A DNA stretch of 12,400 nucleotides from Ignavibacteria bacterium (GTDB lineage: Bacteria; Bacteroidota; Ignavibacteria; Tepidaquicellales; OLB5), in the NCBI GenBank assembly GCA_030835005.1, contig JAUQWT010000333.1, positions 1 to 12,400 of the forward strand, read 5' to 3'. The notes below the pieces were generated by a model that saw nothing but the letters and a program-made list of their open reading frames with translations, was not told the DNA's origin and did not search any database. Position numbers and translations under genes: made by a program. Shown piece after piece: positions 6,581 to 12,400 of the stretch (position 1 is its first letter; each line of letters starts with the position of its first letter).

Positions 6581-7726
6581 ATGAATAAACTGAACAAATT
6601 TATACTGTTACTTTCTATGTTGCCGCTTGCCCTGCAGGCACAATGGCAGGAAAATGAGAACGGAATATATTATCTAGGTAACGTTGGAATTGGTGGGCTA
6701 GCTTTATCGCAATTTGCGCTAAGCGTAAATGGAACAACACGTAGCGACGGATTTGATTGGGGACTCAAATCACGGCTGCATGGTGACCAGGGTGGTGCAA
6801 TAGAACTTGGAGAAGAAAATGTACCTAGGAATACACCATATATTGATTTCCATTACGGATTGCCGGGTTTTGTTGAGCAGGATTATAACGCAAGAATTGT
6901 GAACACGGCTGATAATCAACTGGATTTTGTGACTCAAAATGGTTCAAAAATGAATTTAAATGGAAATTCTACCCGATTTGGTTTTCAGCTTCCTTCAATA
7001 ACTCTATCAAACCTGTTTGTCAACGGTTTCACCAGTGGCAATAGCCTCATATTTCAGAACGGATTAGGGAGGTTGGGTATAGATTTCTGGAATTTCGGCA
7101 CAAATGGAGTTATGAATTTCTATGCAGATTATAATAATGAGAATTATAATCAACTTGCTATAAAGAGCGATAATACAGTAGCTTGGGGTAATGACGAAAG
7201 CTGGCTTACCGGATATCAAGGACCAAATCAACCGCCAAGCATAAATCTTAATAAGGCTGGTACCAACCCAACCGCAACACCTTATATTGATTTCACTTCG
7301 GGTTATAGTTTTGGCTCTAACCATATTGATGTAAGAATTAAAAACTCAGCGCCTAACACTCTTGAATTTTGGACAAACATGGATATCAACGGCAACGGCG
7401 GCAATAAAATTATGTCTGTTAAAAACGATGGGATTTACACAAAGAAGCTTACAGTACAGGCTACATGGTCTGATTTTGTTTTCGAAAGTGGTTATCATTT
7501 ATTAAGTCTAACAGAGCTTGAAAAATACATAAATGAAAACGGGCATTTGCCTGAAATACCTAATGAAAGTTATATATCGGAAAATGGTGTCGAACTTGGC
7601 GAAATGGCATCCAAATTGCTGCAAAAGATAGAAGAGCTTAGCTTATATTTGATTGAACTGAATAAACAAGTGGAAACACTGAAAAATGAAAATTCAGAAA
7701 TTAAATCATTGTTAATCAATAAATAA
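6581..7726 (+). CDS. Exported coiled-coil surface protein with tail-fibre-like repeats
   Basis: The 381-residue product has a signal peptide (residues 1-20, cleavage likely after LQA, before QW). Then comes NVGIGG...ALSVNGT, the opening typical of Bacteroidota surface proteins related to tail fibres. Two related modules follow, about residues 72-128 and 219-272, each built round TPYIDF and a later (A/V)RI.N; this PYIDFH...DY..RI pattern is familiar from phage tail-fibre proteins. The C-terminus, from about W296, reads WSDFVFESGYHLLSLTELE and continues through NGHLPEIP and GVELGEM into a coiled coil (about 341-378). That tail is common in Bacteroidota surface proteins and probably trimerises. 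There is no T9SS sorting domain, unlike the next two genes, so how it reaches or stays at the surface is unclear. The start is ATG 6581, the only one giving the signal peptide; no Shine-Dalgarno is seen. It is the first gene of a probable three-gene operon, 18 bases before the next. Ligand and function are unknown. Confidence 0.8.
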   Translation: MNKLNKFILLLSMLPLALQAQWQENENGIYYLGNVGIGGLALSQFALSVNGTTRSDGFDWGLKSRLHGDQGGAIELGEENVPRNTPYIDFHYGLPGFVEQDYNARIVNTADNQLDFVTQNGSKMNLNGNSTRFGFQLPSITLSNLFVNGFTSGNSLIFQNGLGRLGIDFWNFGTNGVMNFYADYNNENYNQLAIKSDNTVAWGNDESWLTGYQGPNQPPSINLNKAGTNPTATPYIDFTSGYSFGSNHIDVRIKNSAPNTLEFWTNMDINGNGGNKIMSVKNDGIYTKKLTVQATWSDFVFESGYHLLSLTELEKYINENGHLPEIPNESYISENGVELGEMASKLLQKIEELSLYLIELNKQVETLKNENSEIKSLLINK

Positions 7727-7744
7727 ATTAATGGAGATTTAATA

Positions 7745-9484
7745 ATGAAAAATTTAGTTAGATTTGTTATATTAATTCATCTATATTCTTTTGCCATGGG
7801 TGTAATACAAACAAGTGCGCAAAGCTGGCCCTGCAGTGTGGATGCTACAACAAATATAAATATTCCAAATAATAATCAAAATGTTTACTTAAGCGAACCA
7901 TCAGTTGCGGTTCACCCGCTTTATGGTAACATTGTTCTTGTTGCTTGTAACCATAGCTGGGAACCACCTACCGGCGGAGTTACAGCGCACACATCAGAAG
8001 ATTGGGGTGTAACTTGGTCACCAAGCGGGAACGGTATTTTTCAAAACAGTTACAGTGACCCTTCTGCTTGTATTGACTTGAATGGCTATATGTATGTCAG
8101 CTATTTAACAAGCGGAACAATTACAATTCAGCGATCTTTGAATGCGGGAGCAAGCTGGACACCCTATATAATTACGGGAGGAGGTTTTCTTGATAAGCCA
8201 CACCTACAAGTTGATGTTGGCTGTATCAGTCCTCGTAAGGGCAGGCTGTATTGCGCTTTTACAGGCAGCAACTATTATATTAAGAGCTGTTATTCCACAA
8301 ACAATGGCGTAAACTGGTCAACTCCTATAGAAATTTCTTCAAATGTATCATCTATAGGTGTAAACTTAACAATTGATAACGCGGGTAATGTATTTGCTGT
8401 CTGGCCAAAAACTATTAGTGGAAATTATAATAAAGTAATGTTCAATAAATCGATAAATGGAGGTGAATCCTGGGTTGGTTCAATTGATATTACTTTGCAG
8501 CATCCAACACAAACCAGCATTGGTTATCCGGTTATCGCGACAAATTTAGTCAGTGATTATCTATTTATTGCTTATTCAGGATTTGATCAATTCAACAATA
8601 TTTATTTACTTAAATCTACTGATGGAGGAGATACATGGTCGGAGTCCATAATAAAGAGTCAAGGAACTAACCCCTGGATTACCTCTGACCCCGCTACCGG
8701 GTATTTAACCTGCATATATTACAGTGCCGGGTATGCTTCTATTTCAATCTCAACTAATTCAGGCAGCAGTTGGTGTGATATGAAAGTAAGCACATCTGCC
8801 ACGGGCGGAGGGCAGCAAGCGCATAATGATTACATAGGGGTTGCTTTTAATAAAGGCGTCATTTATCCGGTTTGGGCAGATAAACGTAATGATAACACTT
8901 ATAACAGAGTATATACTTACCCATATTATGTCATTGAAAAAGACCTTATAATTCAGAACAAGGTGTTTGACGGGCAACAGATTGAACAGTCAGCAAATAC
9001 TATAACTGCCTATAATGATGTTATAATCAATTCTAATGCAAATGTTGTATTCAGATCAGTCCATAGAGTAACGCTTGAGCCGGGCTTTTATACAAACGAT
9101 AATTCCACATTTATAGCTGATTTGTATCATTGTCAGGGATTTTCTATGCCTCAGATACGAGCACCGGAAGAATTCATATCAGATAAAATAAGCATTGATC
9201 ATGCTTACGAATATTCCCTTTCTCAGAATTATCCAAACCCTTTTAACCCGCTAACAACAATCAATTATGTGCTGAAAGAAAATGCCTGGGTAACTTTAAT
9301 TATTTATAATTTACTTGGGCAGGAAGTTAGAAGACTAGTTGAAGAATATAGAAATGCGGGATTTAACTCAGTTATTTGGGATGGAGCAAATAGCTACGGA
9401 AATCAAGTCTCAACGGGAATTTATTTTTGCAAGCTCACTGCAAATGAATTTACTGGCCAGAAAAAAATGGTTATTATACGATAA
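7745..9484 (+). CDS. Secreted Asp-box propeller protein with T9SS sorting domain
   Basis: The 579-residue product has a signal peptide (about 1-25, cleavage after TSA). Six Asp-box motifs (S/T-x-D/N-x-G-x-x-W) lie at residues 84-91, 131-138, 184-191, 236-243, 291-298 and 336-343, indicating a six-bladed sialidase-like beta-propeller. The first strand region reads EPSVAVHP, not the FRIP/YRIP arginine motif of true sialidases, so glycosidase activity is not claimed. Residues about 400-470 hold a beta-rich module with the VTLEPGFYTNDNSTFIADL pattern that often precedes sorting domains in this group. Residues 489-579 are a type A T9SS sorting domain (QNYPNPFNP, then YNLLGQEVRRLV, G.NSVIWDG, STGIYFCKL, KKMVIIR), predicting export and surface attachment or release. 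A GGAG at 7733-7736, 8 bases before the ATG, supports the start. It lies between two other exported-protein genes, 18 and 31 bases away. Confidence 0.88.
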   Translation: MKNLVRFVILIHLYSFAMGVIQTSAQSWPCSVDATTNINIPNNNQNVYLSEPSVAVHPLYGNIVLVACNHSWEPPTGGVTAHTSEDWGVTWSPSGNGIFQNSYSDPSACIDLNGYMYVSYLTSGTITIQRSLNAGASWTPYIITGGGFLDKPHLQVDVGCISPRKGRLYCAFTGSNYYIKSCYSTNNGVNWSTPIEISSNVSSIGVNLTIDNAGNVFAVWPKTISGNYNKVMFNKSINGGESWVGSIDITLQHPTQTSIGYPVIATNLVSDYLFIAYSGFDQFNNIYLLKSTDGGDTWSESIIKSQGTNPWITSDPATGYLTCIYYSAGYASISISTNSGSSWCDMKVSTSATGGGQQAHNDYIGVAFNKGVIYPVWADKRNDNTYNRVYTYPYYVIEKDLIIQNKVFDGQQIEQSANTITAYNDVIINSNANVVFRSVHRVTLEPGFYTNDNSTFIADLYHCQGFSMPQIRAPEEFISDKISIDHAYEYSLSQNYPNPFNPLTTINYVLKENAWVTLIIYNLLGQEVRRLVEEYRNAGFNSVIWDGANSYGNQVSTGIYFCKLTANEFTGQKKMVIIR

Positions 9485-9515
9485 ATTTACATTTCTTTAA
9501 TTTTAAAAACTAAAA

Positions 9516-10784
9516 ATGAGTAACTTCCTAAAGAAACTAACACTAATTTTCACACTTGCAGTTGTATCGGGCGCGAGTAATTTATCTGCTCAGCAGGGCT
9601 GGTTTAATCTCAATCTTCCTTTCGGGGGAAATGCAGTTTATTTTAAGGATGTAAATAATGGTATAATAAACCATTATAAAACTACAAACGCAGGCCTGAA
9701 TTGGTTTGATATGGGAATATTTTCTGGTGGGACTTCGGTGAGCTTTCCGCAAATTAATACAGGTTATGCAATTTTAGGAACTGAAATCAACAGAACCACA
9801 AATTTTGGAGATAATTGGGAGCGTTTTAACACACCTGCAAACTCTCAACTGAATAGCATATATTTTCCGGATATTAACACAGGTTATGCTTGTGGCAAGA
9901 ACGGAAACTTTGTCAAAACCACAAACAGCGGTAATAACTGGTCTCTTTTGCAGCCTATCCCTCAGCCTTTTCTTTCTTCTTATGATTTCATAGGGGTATA
10001 CTTTACGAATACATTAACAGGATGGGCTGCTGGTTCACGTCCTGATTCAAACATTTTTGTAAAAACTACAAACGGCGGCACAAGTTGGTCAGTTAATTAT
10101 TATATTGGTGGTTTTAATCTTTTCGGCAGGTTTAATTGTATGTTCTTTATAAACTCTGAAACCGGTTTCATTGGCTCATCAGGTTCACCCGGCAGAATAT
10201 TAAGATCAACCAATTCAGGTCAAGAGTGGTATGTTAATTTTCTTCCAACTGCAAATGATATCTATTCAATTCATTTCCCAAGTTTTTCTACTGGTTATGC
10301 TTCATGCTATGGCGGGCAAATACTTAAAACTACAAATAACGGAAATAACTGGTTTCTACAAACAACAAGCACAGGAAGCGCATTACTCTGCGTTTTTTTC
10401 CTTAACAATTTAACCGGCTATACAGTAGGTGATAATAATACAGTTTTAAAAACAACAGATGGCGGCGGTCCGCCTATTGGCATAACACCAATAAGCAATG
10501 AAATACCGAGGGATTTCGCTCTGGAACAGAACTTCCCAAATCCGTTTAACCCTGTTACTAAAATAAGGTTCGCAATTCCTGCTATTACAGGTTTAAGCGA
10601 TAATGTGAAACTTGTTATTTACGACGCACTTGGTTCAGAAGTTACTGTGCTTGTGAATGAAAGACATACTCCCGGCATATATGAGACAAGCTGGGATGCC
10701 CGAAACTTTGCTTCAGGTGTTTATATATACAGAATAGAAACCGGTGATTTTGTTCAAAGCAAGAAGATGGTATTAGTGAAATAA
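9516..10784 (+). CDS. Secreted seven-repeat YCF48-like propeller with T9SS sorting domain
   Basis: The 422-residue product has a signal peptide (1-25, cleavage after LSA, before QQ). Seven repeats of about 45 residues follow, at about 40-64, 75-102, 114-142, 159-191, 208-238, 251-279 and 292-317. Each has the form F.d..tGya.g..g.ilkTTNgG.nW, the pattern of YCF48/BNR-type repeats, so a seven-bladed beta-propeller is expected. The last repeat ends in TTDGGGPP and lacks the closing Trp. Residues 333-422 are a type A T9SS sorting domain (FALEQNFPNPFNP, YDALGSEVTVLV, GIYETSWDA, SGVYIYRIE, KKMVLVK). Despite the YCF48 name, nothing suggests a photosystem role; in this group such proteins are extracellular and usually of unknown function. 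It is the last gene of the cluster, starting 31 bases after its neighbour and ending 23 bases before a strong terminator. No Shine-Dalgarno is seen. Confidence 0.88.
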   Translation: MSNFLKKLTLIFTLAVVSGASNLSAQQGWFNLNLPFGGNAVYFKDVNNGIINHYKTTNAGLNWFDMGIFSGGTSVSFPQINTGYAILGTEINRTTNFGDNWERFNTPANSQLNSIYFPDINTGYACGKNGNFVKTTNSGNNWSLLQPIPQPFLSSYDFIGVYFTNTLTGWAAGSRPDSNIFVKTTNGGTSWSVNYYIGGFNLFGRFNCMFFINSETGFIGSSGSPGRILRSTNSGQEWYVNFLPTANDIYSIHFPSFSTGYASCYGGQILKTTNNGNNWFLQTTSTGSALLCVFFLNNLTGYTVGDNNTVLKTTDGGGPPIGITPISNEIPRDFALEQNFPNPFNPVTKIRFAIPAITGLSDNVKLVIYDALGSEVTVLVNERHTPGIYETSWDARNFASGVYIYRIETGDFVQSKKMVLVK

Positions 10785-10807
10785 TCTGTTGGTGAGAATG
10801 TTGGTTT

Positions 10808-10838
10808 AAAAAGCCGCCTCAAATAAGGCGGCTTTTTT
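10808..10838. terminator. Bidirectional intrinsic terminator
   Basis: A perfect 12-base-pair stem, AAAAAGCCGCCT (10808-10819) and AGGCGGCTTTTT (10826-10837), closes a CAAATA loop and ends in six T. The flanking A-run gives a U-run on the opposite strand, so it serves both the plus-strand operon ending at 10784 and the minus-strand gene ending at 10844. Confidence 0.93.
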
Positions 10839-10843
10839 GTTAA

Positions 10844-12106
10844 CTATGTCTTCAGTTTCTTCTTTTTTGCAGCAGGAAAGAGAACATTGTTAAGTATCAG
10901 CCTGTACCCGGGGGAGTTTTTATAGAGCGAAAGATCGGTCTTGGGGTCTCCGACAGCATGCTGGTAATCTTCCGGATCGTGGCCGCCATACAGTGTAAAT
11001 GTCCCCCGCCCGTAGTTTCCATGTACATATTTTACCCAATTCGTCCCGTCATTTTTTGCAAGCAGGGTTATTCCCGGCTTGATGAACTCTTCCTTAAAGC
11101 CTGATTCCTGCCCCAGAAATCCCTTTATTGCTGAAGTATGGCACTGTGTGAGCATTGACGGAACCGGATCTATTTTAGCTGAAAAATCAAAAAGAGTGAA
11201 ATAATCATTATACATTCCGTTCATCAGTTCCTGGTCAGTGATATCCATATCTGAGTATTCATAAACGTAGGGATTCAGCATAACCTGGAAATTCTGGAAT
11301 ACCATGCAGTCTGAATAATTAAGCTTGTTATTTGCATTAGGGTCAGCAGCATCGCCGTCATACATCGCATCGCAAATATCAGTGTATTGTGATGCAAGAG
11401 CAATATCGGGAGTTGTAGTGCCAGAGCACATCGTGAACATAAATCCGCCTCCTGCCACATACTCCTTCAGCTTCTTAACAACGGCAAGTTTCAGTTGTGA
11501 TACCTTTCCGAAACCGAGTTTCTTTGCCATATCTTCATTCGTCTGCTTCTGCATAAGGTACCATGGCGATGAACCGAAAGCAGCAAAGAACTTGCCGTAC
11601 TGACCGGTAAAGTCTTCGTGATGCAAATGAAGCCAGTCATAATCCTTGAGCTTTCCCTGCAGTACTTCTTCATCCCACACTTTATCATACGGTATTTCAA
11701 CGTAATCCAACGCGAGCTGAACAGCATCATCCCATGGCAGTGCATTTGGCGGAACGTACACTGCAATTTTGGCAACTTTCTCAAGCCTGACAAGATCCAT
11801 ATTATTTTCTTCATTCTGCACCTCGGCGTATACTTGAACGGCCTGAGTACCGGAAAGCAATTCGTAACTCACACCTTTTTGAGTGCATTCATCTGCAAGC
11901 GAAGATGTATAATCAAACATAAATGACCCGCCCCTGTAATTCAAGAGCCAATCAAGTTCTTTCCCGCCAAGCAGGTGCCTGTAAGCTATACCGTAAGCGC
12001 GCAGGTGGTCAGTTTGCGAACTCACATCCATAGGTATCAGCAGTTTTTGCTGGGAAAAAGAGAATTCGGCAATAAGGAAAGACAGAATAACAAGAATATG
12101 TTTCAT
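10844..12106 (-). CDS. Secreted protein of the Bacteroidota 'asparagine synthetase B' family
   Basis: The frame is open back to an ATG at 12142, but the internal Met at 12106 is preferred. It gives a clean signal peptide (MKHILVILSFLIAEFSFSQQ, cut near FSFS) and a 420-residue product; the upstream start would add 12 residues that spoil it. The protein resembles a conserved Bacteroidota family often labelled asparagine synthetase B: KLLIPMD, DHLRAYGIAY, ELDWLLNYRGGSF, RLEKVAKIAVY, LPWDDAVQLALDY, LHLHHEDFTGQYG, GGGFMFTMCSGT, YGGHDPEDYQH and a NSPGYRLILNNVLFPAAKKKK end. There is no visible AMP-binding PP-loop or N-terminal Cys glutaminase domain, and export makes asparagine synthesis implausible. 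The GGGFMF-MCSGT segment (Cys at about 227) looks like a strand-elbow of a class I amidotransferase/ThuA-like fold, which is inference. The His-rich HLHHED (about 160-165) and GGHDPED could bind metal or substrate. It ends 5 bases beyond the shared terminator. Confidence 0.8.
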   Translation of the reverse strand: MKHILVILSFLIAEFSFSQQKLLIPMDVSSQTDHLRAYGIAYRHLLGGKELDWLLNYRGGSFMFDYTSSLADECTQKGVSYELLSGTQAVQVYAEVQNEENNMDLVRLEKVAKIAVYVPPNALPWDDAVQLALDYVEIPYDKVWDEEVLQGKLKDYDWLHLHHEDFTGQYGKFFAAFGSSPWYLMQKQTNEDMAKKLGFGKVSQLKLAVVKKLKEYVAGGGFMFTMCSGTTTPDIALASQYTDICDAMYDGDAADPNANNKLNYSDCMVFQNFQVMLNPYVYEYSDMDITDQELMNGMYNDYFTLFDFSAKIDPVPSMLTQCHTSAIKGFLGQESGFKEEFIKPGITLLAKNDGTNWVKYVHGNYGRGTFTLYGGHDPEDYQHAVGDPKTDLSLYKNSPGYRLILNNVLFPAAKKKKLKT

Positions 12107-12191
12107 TACGGGCAAATTATCACAAATTAATAAAGTAAGCAATGCTATGAGGCATATTAGTTAAATGCAAAAAGGGGTTAATTTGTTTCAT
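12107..12191 (-). other. Upstream region of the minus-strand secreted gene
   Basis: This AT-rich stretch between the upstream terminator and the ATG at 12106 should hold the promoter of that gene. I see AT-rich motifs resembling a -7 element (for example TAATTTG twice on the minus strand) but no exact TAnnTTTG with a correctly spaced -33 box, so no promoter is called. Confidence 0.35.
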
Positions 12192-12226
12192 AAAAAAAGC
12201 CGGAAAGGTGTAAACCGTCCCGGCTT
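12192..12226 (-). terminator. Intrinsic terminator of the right-edge minus-strand gene
   Basis: Read on the minus strand, AAGCCGG (12226-12220) pairs with CCGGCTT (12203-12197) around a 16-base loop, and is followed by a run of seven T (12198-12192). It starts 15 bases after the stop codon of the partial gene at the window edge, the expected position and orientation. Confidence 0.8.
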
Positions 12227-12240
12227 AGTAGATTCAATCT

Positions 12241-12400
12241 CTATTTTTTTGATACAACAATATTTCCGGCCGATGTAGTACACTTGAAAGACTCGCCACC
12301 GTTATTGAATTTTGCTCTAACATAAGATGCGACGTGGTTCTTTTGTTCAACTTTTGCAAAATCACATGTAATCTTCCCTGCGAGAGTGCCAATATCAGCA
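12241..12400 (-). CDS. 3' end of a gene, possibly a DUF4097-like beta-repeat protein
   Basis: The minus strand is open from the window edge to a TAG (12243-12241), giving 52 C-terminal residues. They include LAGKITCDFAKVEQKNH, then YVRAKFNNGGESFKCTTSAG and finally NIVVSKK. Reality is supported by the terminator just downstream and an amino-acid pattern of alternating beta strands. The ending G...F.C.TSAGNI...K resembles the last turn of DUF4097/putative adhesin beta-helix proteins, where repeats end in SGDI-like strands, but 52 residues are too few to be sure. Two cysteines are present. The N-terminus, start and any signal peptide lie beyond the window. Confidence 0.6.
   Translation of the reverse strand, partial: ADIGTLAGKITCDFAKVEQKNHVASYVRAKFNNGGESFKCTTSAGNIVVSKK

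Noticed and set aside
1..12400. CRISPR arrays, insertion sequences, rRNA or tRNA genes.
   Set aside because: No direct-repeat array, transposase-like frame or recognisable tRNA/rRNA sequence was seen on either strand.

Overview
The window reads as chromosomal DNA from a member of the Bacteroidota/Ignavibacteriota/Chlorobiota group, most likely an Ignavibacteria-like organism. The main evidence is two secreted proteins ending in type A Por-secretion (T9SS) sorting domains with the NYPNPFNP / NFPNPFNP signature. An AddA/AddB pair of the Bacteroidota type, AT-rich intergenic DNA, mostly SD-less starts and one promoter matching the Bacteroidota consensus (TTG...TAnnTTTG) agree with this. The taxonomic call is inferred from family signatures, not from a marker gene.

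Layout. (1) 1-5852, plus strand: a two-gene recombination-repair operon. It holds the 3' part of an AddA-type helicase-nuclease, open through the left edge of the window, and a complete AddB-type nuclease. Together they should form a double-strand-break resection enzyme. (2) 5853-6580: a 728-base stretch without a conventional gene but not empty. It contains a Bacteroidota-type promoter with a 13-T run in its spacer and an unusually perfect Shine-Dalgarno sequence. Two tiny ORFs follow, of 24 and 41 codons; the second looks like a short secreted or membrane peptide. Then come inverted repeats and a predicted three-way-junction RNA just upstream of the next gene. (3) 6581-10784, plus strand: three closely spaced genes for exported proteins, closed by a strong bidirectional terminator. 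They are a coiled-coil surface protein with tail-fibre-like repeats, an Asp-box propeller protein and a seven-repeat YCF48-like propeller protein; the last two carry T9SS sorting domains. (4) 10844-12400, minus strand: a secreted protein of the Bacteroidota family usually labelled 'asparagine synthetase B', preceded by the 3' end of another minus-strand gene with its own terminator.

The AddAB operon acts in the cytoplasm on DNA ends. The middle cluster encodes envelope or extracellular proteins, probably co-expressed and displayed by the T9SS. The most novel-looking part is 6040-6540, where a promoter, two micro-ORFs and structured RNA elements sit together without an obvious known family. 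All structure calls were made by eye, without folding software.
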